Shown: positions 1 to 7,939 of the stretch, in pieces
Layout: each line of letters starts with the position of its first letter
How positions within the stretch are numbered: position 1 is the first letter of the stretch
Assembly: GCF_012849215.1 (NCBI RefSeq)
Contig: NZ_CP051682.1
Span: 3,162,001 to 3,226,000 of the forward strand
DNA from: Mucilaginibacter robiniae
GTDB taxonomy: Bacteria; Bacteroidota; Bacteroidia; Sphingobacteriales; Sphingobacteriaceae
Direction of reading: 5' to 3'
DNA length: 64,000 nucleotides
Program-made: the position numbers and the translations under genes
The notes under the pieces: generated by a model
Told to the model about the DNA's origin: nothing
Databases searched by the model: none
The model's input: only the letters and a program-made list of their open reading frames with translations

Positions 1-118
1 ATACAAACGCTACAGGTTGGCCGGTGCTGGCATCTTTTACAGTGCCTTGTATAACGTGTTGTGCATGGCTTAAGGTAAAACTTAAAAGCAGTATTAAGCA
101 GGTAATAAGGTTTTTCAT
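1..118 (-). CDS. Secreted protein with CarboxypepD_reg-like N-terminus (5' part only)
   Basis: The reverse strand has an ATG at 118-116 and stays open to the window edge (39 codons). The first 19 or so residues form a signal peptide: Lys at position 3, a leucine-rich core, then SHA-Q as cleavage site. The mature part begins with a beta-strand pattern (VIQGTVKDASTGQPVAFV) typical of carboxypeptidase-regulatory-like domains. Such domains open many Bacteroidota TonB-dependent receptors and other cell-surface proteins. Which of these it is cannot be decided because the rest lies outside the window. It is divergent from the peroxiredoxin gene and shares an 85-bp promoter gap with it. Confidence 0.72.
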   Translation of the reverse strand, partial: MKNLITCLILLLSFTLSHAQHVIQGTVKDASTGQPVAFV

Positions 119-178
119 AATTAGGGGTTTGCAGTAAAAATAAGACAATAGACAAACAAAGTATCTAGGGCTATGCAT

Positions 179-186
179 TATTTTTG
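179..186 (+). promoter_or_regulatory. -7 box of the peroxiredoxin gene
   Basis: TATTTTTG matches the Bacteroidota -7 consensus TAnnTTTG and lies 18 bp before the ATG at 204. No convincing -33 TTTG is seen at the right spacing. Confidence 0.4.
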
Positions 187-203
187 CCACCAAAAAAAAT
201 ACA

Positions 204-665
204 ATGTCTGTACAAGTAGGCCAGCCGGCTCCTCAGTTTACTTTAGTAGCTTCCGATCTGAAAGAAGTATCATTAGCTGATTTTAAAGGTAAAAAAGTAA
301 TTATTCATTTTTTTCCGCTGGCTTTTACCGGCGTATGCACTACCCAGCTTTGCACCATGCGCGATAGCTTTGGCTTTTATGAAGGCTTAAACGCACAAAT
401 ATTGGGTATATCAGTAGATTCTCCGTTCGTGTTGGCAAAGTTTAAAGAAGAAAATCAGTATCAATTTCCATTACTGTCTGATTTTAATAAAACGGTTTCA
501 GCCAGCTTTGGTGCACTATACGATGAGTTTAAGTTTGGTTTGAAAGGTGTATCTAAACGTGCGGCCTTTGTAATTGATGAAGACCAGCAGATAATTTACG
601 CTGAGGTTTTGGACTCGGCAGGTGATTTGCCTGATTTTGAGGCTATTCAGGAAAAAGTAAAATAA
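204..665 (+). CDS. Peroxiredoxin, AhpC/TSA (redoxin) family
   Basis: This is a 153-residue thioredoxin-fold peroxidase that should reduce H2O2 or organic peroxides in the cytoplasm. The peroxidatic motif P-L-A-F-T-G-V-C-T-T sits at about 38-47, with Cys45 as the peroxidatic residue. Cys50 lies five residues later, the CxxxxC arrangement seen in Bcp-type atypical two-Cys enzymes, so it may be the resolving cysteine. Length fits single-domain AhpE/Bcp relatives. A -7 box lies just upstream. A stem-loop at 683-719, which also carries the tRNA-Arg promoter, follows the stop. The subfamily (AhpE or Bcp) is not decided. Confidence 0.9.
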   Translation: MSVQVGQPAPQFTLVASDLKEVSLADFKGKKVIIHFFPLAFTGVCTTQLCTMRDSFGFYEGLNAQILGISVDSPFVLAKFKEENQYQFPLLSDFNKTVSASFGALYDEFKFGLKGVSKRAAFVIDEDQQIIYAEVLDSAGDLPDFEAIQEKVK

Positions 666-678
666 ATTTGAAAAAATA

Positions 679-710
679 TTTGAATGGAATGCAGAATAAT
701 GATACTTTTG
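679..710 (+). promoter_or_regulatory. Promoter of tRNA-Arg
   Basis: TTTG at 679-682, a 20-base spacer and TACTTTTG at 703-710 match the Bacteroidota -33/-7 consensus. The start point should fall near 715, leaving a leader of roughly 55 nt before the tRNA. The spacer carries one arm of a perfect stem-loop (683-719). Confidence 0.72.
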
Positions 711-719
711 CATTCCATT
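683..719 (+). terminator. Stem-loop after the peroxiredoxin gene, inside the tRNA-Arg promoter
   Basis: Arms at 683-693 and 709-719 pair perfectly over 11 bp around a 15-base loop. It starts 18 bp after the peroxiredoxin stop, so it could end that transcript, but the T-run after it is weak (ATTTCGG). The left arm directly follows the -33 TTTG, and the right arm overlaps the last two bases of the -7 box. Confidence 0.5.
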
Positions 720-771
720 TCGGAGGAAAAGTAAACGAAATAAGTTGAAAGTTTTTCCGAGGTGTCTTACC

Positions 772-845
772 GGACTTGTAGCTTAATTGGATAGAGCATC
801 TGACTACGGATCAGAAGGTTAGGGGTTCGACTCCCTTCAAGTCCA
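772..845 (+). tRNA. tRNA-Arg(ACG)
   Basis: The 7-bp acceptor stem (772-778 with 838-844) is perfect. T8 and A9 are present, the anticodon stem TCTGA/TCAGA encloses CTACGGA (anticodon ACG), and the T-arm loop is TTCGACT. The discriminator is A845 and CCA is not encoded. A34 implies deamination to inosine by TadA. It has its own promoter and terminator and stands alone upstream of adk. Confidence 0.96.
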
Positions 846-858
846 CTTTTTTAATTAT

Positions 859-892
859 AAAGCCTTTCCGTATTATTGCAGAAAGGCTTTTT
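859..892 (+). terminator. Terminator of tRNA-Arg
   Basis: AAAGCCTTTC at 859-868 pairs perfectly with GAAAGGCTTT at 881-890 around a 12-base loop. The second arm ends in a T-run extending to 892. The hairpin lies inside the upstream extension of the adk frame, which supports the later adk start at 912. The loop contains TATTATTG, one base off the -7 consensus, possibly an adk promoter element. Confidence 0.75.
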
Positions 893-911
893 AAATTTAA
901 CACCATTAGGG

Positions 912-1484
912 ATGCTCAACTTAGTATTATTTGGCCCGCCCGGGGCCGGTAAGGGTACACAATCACAAAAACTAATTGATAAATACAACCTCATCCACCT
1001 ATCTACCGGTGATTTGCTGCGTTACGAAATTGCCCAAGGTACTGTTTTAGGTATACAAGCCAAACAGTTGATGGACCAGGGGATATTAGTACCTGATGAA
1101 GTGGTAATTGGCATGATTAGCAATAAACTGGATAGTAACCCTAATGCTAAAGGTTTTATTTTTGATGGCTTTCCGCGTACAGTAGCACAAGCTACAGCGT
1201 TAGATACCTTACTGCAAGGCAAGCAAACCAGTATATCAGGTATGATTGCTTTAGAAGTAGAAGATGCCGAGTTAGAACAGCGCTTGTTATTGCGCGGTAA
1301 AGATTCAGGTCGACCGGATGATGCTAACCCGGAAGTAATTCAAAAGCGTATTCGCGAGTATAATGAAAAAACCGCTCCGGTAGCCGAATACTACAAACAG
1401 CAAAGTAAATTTAAAAGCATTTATGGCATCGGCTCTATCGAGGAAATCTTCGGGAACTTATGTATAGTGATTGATCAGCTGTAG
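912..1484 (+). CDS. adk: Adenylate kinase
   Basis: The enzyme catalyses ATP + AMP = 2 ADP. The P-loop G-P-P-G-A-G-K-G-T lies at residues 8-16. Further family blocks follow: STGDLLR (AMP binding), GFPRT, and RGKDSGRPDD at the start of a short LID. The product is 190 residues, the usual length for the short-LID form in Bacteroidota. The frame is open back to 876, but the ATG at 912 is chosen because MLNLVLFGPPGAGKG is the family N-terminus and the upstream part overlaps the tRNA terminator. In related genomes adk is commonly next to obgE; here an S23-type gene lies between them. Confidence 0.97.
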   Translation: MLNLVLFGPPGAGKGTQSQKLIDKYNLIHLSTGDLLRYEIAQGTVLGIQAKQLMDQGILVPDEVVIGMISNKLDSNPNAKGFIFDGFPRTVAQATALDTLLQGKQTSISGMIALEVEDAELEQRLLLRGKDSGRPDDANPEVIQKRIREYNEKTAPVAEYYKQQSKFKSIYGIGSIEEIFGNLCIVIDQL

Positions 1485-1544
1485 TTTAGAAAGTCCGTTA
1501 GTCCATAAGACCGAAAGACCGAAAGTACTAAGTTTATCACAGAG

Positions 1545-1898
1545 ATGAGTTTTAAGTTTGAGCAGCTTTTGGTATGGCAGAAGGCCATAGACTTATCTGC
1601 CGATATCCACAACTTAACTAAATCCTTTCCGAAAGATGAGCTTTACGTTTTAACAAGTCAGATAAAAAGAGCGGCAGATTCTGTTGCTTTAAACATAGCA
1701 GAAGGCTCAACAGGGCAAACTAATGCGGAGTTCAATAAATTTTTGAGCTATGCATTACGCTCTAATATAGAAGTGGTAAGTTGTATATATTTAGCTCAAA
1801 AGAGAAAGTTAATCGTTCAACAGGATTTTGACAAGATATACAATCAATGTAAAGAGATTTTGCTCATGATTAACTCTTTAAGACATTCATTAAAATAA
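1545..1898 (+). CDS. Four-helix bundle protein, S23 / 23S rRNA IVP family
   Basis: This 117-residue protein matches the small S23 family first seen as intervening-sequence ORFs in bacterial 23S rRNA. Visible family blocks are FEQLLVWQKAIDL near the start, QIKRAADSVALNIAEG in the middle and FLSYALRSNIE after it. The whole chain reads as amphipathic helices. In Bacteroidota these genes are usually free-standing, with unknown function. The gene separates adk from obgE and is flanked by short degenerate repeats on both sides (1488-1533 and 1927-1979), suggesting it arrived as a separate unit. No ribosome-binding function can be shown from the sequence. Confidence 0.88.
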   Translation: MSFKFEQLLVWQKAIDLSADIHNLTKSFPKDELYVLTSQIKRAADSVALNIAEGSTGQTNAEFNKFLSYALRSNIEVVSCIYLAQKRKLIVQQDFDKIYNQCKEILLMINSLRHSLK

Positions 1899-1926
1899 CT
1901 ATAAAGAATATTTACTTAATTTAGTA

Positions 1927-1979
1927 ACTCACGAACTTCCTGACTCGCGGACTCACCCGACTCACGGACTTCCTAACTC
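1927..1979. repeat. Degenerate direct repeat downstream of the S23 gene
   Basis: The 20-mers at 1927-1946 and 1960-1979 agree at 18 of 20 positions. The DNA between them repeats GACTC-CGG-like words. On the other side of the gene (1488-1533) is a related pattern, with AGACCGAA repeated in tandem. Confidence 0.6.
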
Positions 1980-1990
1980 ATTACAATCTC

Positions 1991-2989
1991 ATGTCTCAAG
2001 GCTCTAATTTTGTTGATTATGTAAAAATCTGCTGCCGTTCGGGTAAAGGCGGAGCAGGATCGGCGCATTTGCATCGTGATAAGCATACGGCAAAAGGCGG
2101 TCCTGATGGTGGAGATGGCGGACGTGGCGGCCACGTAATCGTAAAAGGTAACGCACAATTGTGGACTTTACTACATTTGAAGTACCGCAAGCACGTTATA
2201 GCCGGCGATGGTGACCGTGGCGGTAGCGCTTTGTGTACCGGTAAAACCGGTCGGGATGAAATTTTGGAAGTTCCGTTGGGTACTATTGCCAAAAATGCAG
2301 ATACCGGTGAAGTGTTGTTTGAAATCACACAGGATGGTGAAACCAAAATCTTGACCGATGGTGGTCGTGGTGGCTTAGGTAACTGGCACTTTAAATCATC
2401 TACCCAGCAAACGCCACGTTTTGCTCAGCCCGGGGAACCTGGCCAGGAAGAATGGAATATACTGGAACTCAAATTATTGGCCGATGTAGGTCTGGTAGGC
2501 TTCCCGAATGCGGGTAAATCCACCTTATTATCAGTAGTATCGGCAGCTAAGCCCGAAATTGCGGATTATGCATTTACTACCATCGTGCCTAACTTGGGTA
2601 TTGTAGCATATCGTGACAGTAAATCTTTCGTGATGGCTGACATTCCGGGTATTATTGAAGGGGCTTCACAGGGTAAAGGTTTGGGCTTTCGCTTTTTAAG
2701 GCACATTGAGCGTAACTCCGTATTGCTGTTTATGGTTCCGGCTGATACGAACCGCAGTATTACAGAGGAATATAGGATTTTACTGCACGAACTGGAAGAA
2801 TATAATCCTGAACTGGTACATAAACCTCGTATATTGGCTATTACCAAGTCAGATTTGCTGGATGAGGAACTGAAACAAGAAATGAAGGCGGAACTACCAG
2901 CAGGCATACCCGCTGTGTTCATCTCAGCAGTAGCCCAGCAAGGTATAGATGCTTTGAAAGATTTATTGTGGAAAGAGATTAATCGCTAA
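1991..2989 (+). CDS. obgE: GTPase Obg (ribosome assembly)
   Basis: Obg is a large-subunit assembly GTPase. Residues 1-160 form the glycine-rich Obg fold (repeated GGxGG segments such as [14 protein letters not shown]). The G domain follows, with G1 GFPNAGKS at about 170-177, the TTIVPNLG switch I block, G3 DIPG at about 217-220 and G4 TKSD near 285. At 332 residues it lacks the extra C-terminal domain of longer homologues. It lies 92 bp after the S23 gene. Confidence 0.97.
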   Translation: MSQGSNFVDYVKICCRSGKGGAGSAHLHRDKHTAKGGPDGGDGGRGGHVIVKGNAQLWTLLHLKYRKHVIAGDGDRGGSALCTGKTGRDEILEVPLGTIAKNADTGEVLFEITQDGETKILTDGGRGGLGNWHFKSSTQQTPRFAQPGEPGQEEWNILELKLLADVGLVGFPNAGKSTLLSVVSAAKPEIADYAFTTIVPNLGIVAYRDSKSFVMADIPGIIEGASQGKGLGFRFLRHIERNSVLLFMVPADTNRSITEEYRILLHELEEYNPELVHKPRILAITKSDLLDEELKQEMKAELPAGIPAVFISAVAQQGIDALKDLLWKEINR

Positions 2990-3054
2990 TATGGTTTATT
3001 AGGTTGTGTCTCCGACTTGTTCGGGTTATCACTGATAAAATATATCTTTATTTA

Positions 3055-3990
3055 ATGAACTTTAAAAAAGTTAAAGTCGGCGTGGTGCAAGCTACGCCGA
3101 TTTTGTTTGATATCGCCAAGACGGTTGATTTAGTTTGTGCTTGGATTGAAAAAGGCGCACAACAAGGTTGTGAATTGTTGTTGTTTCCTGAATCGTTTAT
3201 TCCCTGTTATCCGCGTGGCTTAAGTTTTGAAGCCATTGTAGGGCGGCGTACCGATCGCAGCCGCGAAGTGTGGCTTGATTACTGGGTCAACAGCCTGGAA
3301 GTATCTTCCAATTATTTGAACATGATTAGTGAGGCTGTTCGTAAAGCGGGTATAATCGTGGCTTTAGGTGTAACCGAAAAAGAAAGTATAGGCGGCTCGT
3401 TGCATTGCAGTTTGCTGTACTTTGGGCCTGATGGTACTTTGTTAGGCAGGCATCGTAAGCTGAAACCTACAGGTTTGGAACGCTACATTTGGGGGGAAAG
3501 TGATGGTGCAACCTTAACGACGTTAGATACCAACCTAGGCAAAATAGGCGGACTAATTTGCTGGGAAAACTATATGCCGCTAGCTCGTATGGCCATGTAC
3601 AGCAAAGGAGTAGAAATTTACTTAGCTCCAACAGCCGATTCGCGCCCTAGTTGGCAAGCTACTATGCAACATATCGCGCTGGAAGGTCGTTGCTTTGTGC
3701 TGGCTAGTAACCAATTTGTACAAAAATCTGATTACCCCGAACGGTACCAGGAAGAATTGGTTAATGAACCCGATATCATGAGTCCGGGTGGTAGTGTAAT
3801 TATTTCGCCGATGGGTGAAGTATTGGCTGGTCCTTTATGGAACGAAGAGGGGCTACTTACCGCAGAGCTGGATTTCTCTATCTTAGCTAAAAGTAAATTG
3901 GACTTTGATTGCGTAGGTCATTATGCACGTCCGGATGTATTTGAATATAGTGTTAATAAACAGCCGGAAAGTATTAAAGTGAAGTTATAG
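3055..3990 (+). CDS. Nitrilase (carbon-nitrogen hydrolase superfamily)
   Basis: The 311-residue product has the full nitrilase catalytic set. Glu46 lies in FPES, the lysine at about 135 in HRKLKPT, and the nucleophile Cys169 in GLICWENYMPLARMAMY. The CWENYMPLxRMAMY block is typical of true nitrilases (nitrile to carboxylic acid plus ammonia) rather than amidases or NAD synthetases. The substrate cannot be told from sequence. The frame is open from 3004, but the ATG at 3055 gives the normal N-terminus (KVKVGVVQATP). It is followed by a 565-bp non-coding stretch. Confidence 0.9.
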   Translation: MNFKKVKVGVVQATPILFDIAKTVDLVCAWIEKGAQQGCELLLFPESFIPCYPRGLSFEAIVGRRTDRSREVWLDYWVNSLEVSSNYLNMISEAVRKAGIIVALGVTEKESIGGSLHCSLLYFGPDGTLLGRHRKLKPTGLERYIWGESDGATLTTLDTNLGKIGGLICWENYMPLARMAMYSKGVEIYLAPTADSRPSWQATMQHIALEGRCFVLASNQFVQKSDYPERYQEELVNEPDIMSPGGSVIISPMGEVLAGPLWNEEGLLTAELDFSILAKSKLDFDCVGHYARPDVFEYSVNKQPESIKVKL

Positions 3991-4084
3991 CTATACGCTT
4001 TTTATACGAGATTTGTGCTTTAATGAAAGTTAGTCTGCTATAGCAGAAGGGGCTTAGTTACCTTTGTCTTAGTAGATCTATTAT

Positions 4085-4499
4085 GTTCTTTGTCTTGATA
4101 CAAAGAACCAAAAATCAAGTCTCTTTCTAAGCTTCTTCGCCGCACAAGGCCCAATCCTGCAAAGGCTGGCAGCACCGCAGGCTGTTTATCCTTTGCTCAG
4201 CTTACGCCGCGCACGTACCACCGCTTCATGCAAAGAATAAGAGGCCTTTTCCAACCGCACCATCCCGCTTGTGCTGCCTTCCTTTCACCCGAAGCTGGAA
4301 GAAGACGTTTTTAAGAGTTAAGAGTATATAATCAGGAATTAAGATTTTTAAGTAGCAGAATTAATAGACAAATTAAAGCTATCAAACCACCCTCGCATAA
4401 TATAAAAATCAAGAGCGTAGGGTTGGCGTGAGCCATGAGCGCAGAAGCTTTTTTCTGCCTTGTCTTTTGAGTTACTTTTGTGACTAAGATAAAAGTAAC
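4085..4499. mobile_element. Non-coding element with hairpin-forming terminal inverted repeats (MITE-like)
   Basis: It fills most of the 565-bp gap 3991-4555. The left end (4085-4108) is a perfect 9-bp hairpin, GTTCTTTGT/ACAAAGAAC with a 6-base loop. The right end (4471-4499) is a perfect 9-bp hairpin, GTTACTTTT/AAAAGTAAC with an 11-base loop. The reverse complement of 4459-4499 aligns with 4085-4119 through the hairpin and into the flank (both continue with CAAAA and end in CAAG), so the ends form a terminal inverted repeat of about 35-40 bases. No open frame of useful length lies inside. It could be a non-autonomous mobile element or a fixed intergenic repeat family. Confidence 0.55.
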
Positions 4500-4555
4500 T
4501 AGGCCTCTGCGGCTATGAGCAGACTAACATTAATATAGCACAAGTCCAACCAAAG

Positions 4556-6130
4556 TTACTCAGCCGAATACAATACATAATTCTTACTTAGTTTTTTTAT
4601 GGTAAAGTTTGGATAACCTGGAAAGCATTTCATCAAAAACCTATCTCGACCATCGTGGGCGTAGGTAATTGGCAAAAAAAGATATAATGGGCCAGCATGA
4701 CCATCGTATTCGTAATCCTCAGAATTGGGGTGAGTACCTTCTTCAACAGGTTCAATGTTAATAATGCGATTATGCTCTATTTCTAAACCTAAGTCATTAC
4801 TAGTAAAAACGAAAATAGCATCTTTGTGCTGCTCATCCAACTGCATCAGGTAATTAAGCGAGGGCTGGTCGGCAAACTGCTGGATAAACCCGGTATGACC
4901 ACGCACTTCGCCTTTATGCGTTTCATAGTGATGTTCTCGCGCAGTACGTTCGTAACTAATGTAAGCGATAAAAATCCACACCAAGCCAAACAAGGTGCGA
5001 TACTGCCATTGTAAACGGCTAAACAAGTAAATAATTCCTGGTGCTATCAGCAAACCTACGATCCGGTAATGCCGGCCTTCGTATGAAATTGCAGCCTGCC
5101 TTACATACGCATAGCTGAAAAACAAGATAGATACGATGTAAAATACAGTCAAGACCAGTTTATAATCAGTGTAAGGCACACGGCGCAGAATAGCAATGAC
5201 CATAATAACGCTGATTATCGCCATCAGCCACACCATAATAAGCGACCAGGTTAAACTAAACATTGGCCCATCCGGGTGAAAAAGGAGCCCATTAGTTAAA
5301 TCATCAACCGAAAAGCCCGCCAGCATAGGGGAAGCTAAAGGCCAGCTAAAAGTTTCTGAAGCTACACGCCAACCAGGATTATGAGATGCTGCTGGATTGG
5401 CACCTTTGCGTAAAAAGAAAATGTAGATGCCTGCTATGGAGATGATGGCAGGTACAGCTAGCCAGAAGCCTTTTTTTACCCAGGTTAAACCGAACTTTTG
5501 GGATTGTGATAAATTAATCCACACACAAAGCAAACCGGCAGCATATATCCACATCATAGCGGACTTGCAGAAAAAACCTACCCAGCCCGATAGTAAAATA
5601 AACAGCCAAAGCTTTACATCTAGTTTACGAAAATAAAAGCAGCCATATAGGAACCAACCCATAAAAGCCATTTGGGTGACCTCGCCACCATTGTAAAATA
5701 TAAAGGGCGTATAATAAAACTGTTGGCTGGCAATAAAAACAATACTTAGGGCAGCAATAAGCGAGGTAAAACCCACTTTTCTGAAAAAGGCGAATAAGCC
5801 AGACAAAGCCAGTAAATAGCAAAACACAGTGGTAATAACAGAAGCGCGTGCCGTATTAATGTGCAGCAGATTTTTAAAAAAGTATGGAACCAAGTATTGC
5901 CCCGGCGACCACCAGGTTAGAAACAAGGAAGTATTTTTAGCTACATCATCTTGACTGGGATTAATGATTGAATTAAAGCCGCCGCCATGTTCCATAGAAC
6001 GTAGCGCCTGAAAACCCCATCCTGGGTCGGGAAACACAGCAGGTGGCGCTATGTAGCAGAGTATGCCCATTAGCAAGGTAATTACGAAAGCAATAGATAG
6101 AATAAAGTAGGCGTTTAATTTACTTTTCAT
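4556..6130 (-). CDS. Polytopic membrane protein, possibly GT-C-like, function unknown
   Basis: A 524-residue protein with an N-terminal membrane anchor, about ten hydrophobic segments up to residue 400, and a soluble C-terminal tail of about 120 residues. The first extracytoplasmic loop is long and contains PDPGWGFQALRSMEHGGGF and WWSPGQYLVP. A big first loop followed by many membrane segments is the layout of GT-C glycosyltransferases using lipid-linked sugar donors, but no decisive motif is recognised. It is divergent from gap, with 64 bp between its start and the open gap frame. A near-consensus -7 box (TATAATTG on the minus strand, 6175-6168) precedes it. Confidence 0.75.
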   Translation of the reverse strand: MKSKLNAYFILSIAFVITLLMGILCYIAPPAVFPDPGWGFQALRSMEHGGGFNSIINPSQDDVAKNTSLFLTWWSPGQYLVPYFFKNLLHINTARASVITTVFCYLLALSGLFAFFRKVGFTSLIAALSIVFIASQQFYYTPFIFYNGGEVTQMAFMGWFLYGCFYFRKLDVKLWLFILLSGWVGFFCKSAMMWIYAAGLLCVWINLSQSQKFGLTWVKKGFWLAVPAIISIAGIYIFFLRKGANPAASHNPGWRVASETFSWPLASPMLAGFSVDDLTNGLLFHPDGPMFSLTWSLIMVWLMAIISVIMVIAILRRVPYTDYKLVLTVFYIVSILFFSYAYVRQAAISYEGRHYRIVGLLIAPGIIYLFSRLQWQYRTLFGLVWIFIAYISYERTAREHHYETHKGEVRGHTGFIQQFADQPSLNYLMQLDEQHKDAIFVFTSNDLGLEIEHNRIINIEPVEEGTHPNSEDYEYDGHAGPLYLFLPITYAHDGRDRFLMKCFPGYPNFTIKKLSKNYVLYSAE

Positions 6131-6238
6131 GTAGAGTTATAGGCTGCGAATAGGGCACTAAAATACGCAATTATACCATTGTACCTCTACACGGATGATG
6201 GTACAGAACTTAAGGGCATTAGCAAAGCTGAATATTTA

Positions 6239-6246
6239 TAGCTTTG
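6239..6246 (+). promoter_or_regulatory. -7 box of gap
   Basis: TAGCTTTG fits TAnnTTTG and ends 23 bp before the ATG at 6270. It lies inside the upstream extension of the gap frame, which supports the later start. The -33 element is weak. Confidence 0.5.
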
Positions 6247-6269
6247 CAATACCAAAAGTACATTGCTAC

Positions 6270-7265
6270 ATGAAAATTGCTATCAATGGATTCGGTCGTA
6301 TTGGCCGCATCTTTCTACGAAATATAATAGCCACACCCGGCATTGAGGTAGTGGCTATCAATGATATTACCGATACTACAACCCTGGCCCACTTGTTTAA
6401 GTACGATTCAGTGCATCGGGGCTTTAAGGGAACCGCCAGTTTTGACGATAATCATTTGGTGGTAAACGGCCATACTATACAGGTACTATCCGAGCGCGAA
6501 CCGGCTAAATTGCCTTGGGCTGCTTTAGGTATTGATCTGGTAATTGAGAGTACCGGTAAGTTTGCATCATTAGAGGGTGGGCAGCAACATTTGGCTGCCG
6601 GAGCCAAGCAGGTTATTTTATCAGCACCGTCCAGCAGTAAAGGAGTACCTACTGTAGTGTTAGGTGTGAATGACGAGAAGATTGATTTGCGTTCGCCTAT
6701 TTTATCTAACGCATCCTGTACTACCAACAACGTGGCGGCTATGGTAAAGGTACTGGAGGATAACTGGGGCATTACTGAGGGATATATTACAACAGTCCAC
6801 TCCATGACCGGCGACCAAAATTTACATGATGCTCCGCATAAAGATTTACGCCGGGCCCGTGCAGCTTCAGCCTCTATTATTCCGACTACTACGGGGGCAG
6901 CTAAAGCAATTACTTCTATTTTCCCGCATCTGGAAGGTAAACTAGGGGGCGCGGGTATTCGTGTACCCGTATTAAATGGCTCATTAACCGATTTCACCTG
7001 TCAGCTGCAAAAAAATACCACAGTGGCTGAAATTAATGCCGCTTTTCGGCAGCAAGCTGAAGGTGCAATGAAGAACGTTCTGGAATATACTGAAGATCCG
7101 ATTGTATCTACCGATATTCTGGATAATCCGCACAGCTGCATTTTTGATGCCCAGCTAACTTCTATTGTAGGTAACCTGGTTAAAGTAGTAGGTTGGTATG
7201 ATAATGAAATGGGGTATAGTAGCCGCTTGGCCGATTTAGTGCAACGCATACAGCAGCTGTCTTGA
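6270..7265 (+). CDS. gap: Glyceraldehyde-3-phosphate dehydrogenase (type I)
   Basis: This glycolytic enzyme oxidises G3P to 1,3-bisphosphoglycerate with NAD. The Rossmann start MKIAINGFGRIGR fixes the initiation codon at 6270 although the frame is open from 6195. Cys150 in SNASCTTNN is the nucleophile and His177 in TTVHSMTGDQ the base. The C-terminal WYDNEMGYSSRL block is complete at 331 residues. The residue after CTTN is Asn rather than the Cys common in other bacterial GapA proteins. pgk lies 675 bp downstream on the same strand, with a GNAT gene between. Confidence 0.97.
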   Translation: MKIAINGFGRIGRIFLRNIIATPGIEVVAINDITDTTTLAHLFKYDSVHRGFKGTASFDDNHLVVNGHTIQVLSEREPAKLPWAALGIDLVIESTGKFASLEGGQQHLAAGAKQVILSAPSSSKGVPTVVLGVNDEKIDLRSPILSNASCTTNNVAAMVKVLEDNWGITEGYITTVHSMTGDQNLHDAPHKDLRRARAASASIIPTTTGAAKAITSIFPHLEGKLGGAGIRVPVLNGSLTDFTCQLQKNTTVAEINAAFRQQAEGAMKNVLEYTEDPIVSTDILDNPHSCIFDAQLTSIVGNLVKVVGWYDNEMGYSSRLADLVQRIQQLS

Positions 7266-7379
7266 TATAAAATTAGGGTGTTGCTACATAAGTCACATTA
7301 GCTTTAACTACAGTTAATTCAGAGTAAAATAAATTGTATATCCCTACACGCGTTGGGAAAAAACGTAAATAATTAACTC

Positions 7380-7814
7380 ATGGTAAAATTTATTTCAACT
7401 ACAGATGTGCTGCCTATCCGAAACGAAATATTGCGGAATGGCAAGCTCACACCTGAACAGTGCCGCTTTCCGGGTGATGAGTTACCAGGCAGCTTTCATT
7501 TAGGCTACTATGCTGATGAGCAGTTGGTATGTATAGCCTCTTTCCATCCGCAGTCTTATCAAGAGTATGCTGGTGTGGCTTATCAGTTACGGGGCATGGC
7601 TACTTTAGCCGTTTATCAGGGCAAAGGTTTGGGTACGCAACTGGTTAACTTTGCAGCAGTTTACCTGCGGGGGCAAAAAGTAAATTACCTGTGGTGTAAT
7701 GCCCGTAAAGTGGCTGCACGTTTTTACCAGAATTTAGGTTTTGAAATTATTTCTGATGAGTTTGAAATCCTTAATATCGGTCCGCATTATGTAGTGTATC
7801 TGAAAATACAGTAA
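7380..7814 (+). CDS. GNAT family N-acetyltransferase
   Basis: A 144-residue single-domain protein. The acetyl-CoA motif A reads Q-G-K-G-L-G-T-Q-L at about residues 80-88, preceded by the strand LRGMATLAVY. Motif B, ARKVAARFYQNLGFEI, follows, with the usual aromatic before NLGF. The acceptor substrate is unknown; the position between gap and pgk does not imply a role in glycolysis. Gaps of 114 and 125 bp suggest separate transcription from both neighbours. Confidence 0.88.
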   Translation: MVKFISTTDVLPIRNEILRNGKLTPEQCRFPGDELPGSFHLGYYADEQLVCIASFHPQSYQEYAGVAYQLRGMATLAVYQGKGLGTQLVNFAAVYLRGQKVNYLWCNARKVAARFYQNLGFEIISDEFEILNIGPHYVVYLKIQ

Positions 7815-7876
7815 GGTGTTCGTTATAAAGCCAATAGGGAGTTCGTGTATTTTAAACACACTTTTTTGTATTTACA

Positions 7877-7906
7877 TTGCGCTTTAGTAATTTATTTCTG
7901 AATTTG
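7877..7906 (+). promoter_or_regulatory. Probable promoter of pgk
   Basis: TTG at 7877-7879, 19 bases, then TGAATTTG at 7899-7906, one base off TAnnTTTG. The ATG of pgk is 33 bp further on. Confidence 0.45.
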
Positions 7907-7939
7907 GCACCGCATTGATCATTAATTGACACAAGCCAT

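Noticed and set aside
876..911. Upstream start of adk at 876
   Set aside because: This part overlaps the tRNA-Arg terminator; the conserved N-terminus begins at 912.
4556..6130. Flippase for the polysaccharide locus
   Set aside because: 29 kb away, on the other strand, with a large extracytoplasmic loop unlike Wzx.
6195..6269. Upstream start of gap at 6195
   Set aside because: Adds 25 residues not found in the family and would place the -7 box inside the gene.
7001..7249. Minus-strand frame opposite gap
   Set aside because: Shadow of the gap coding region.
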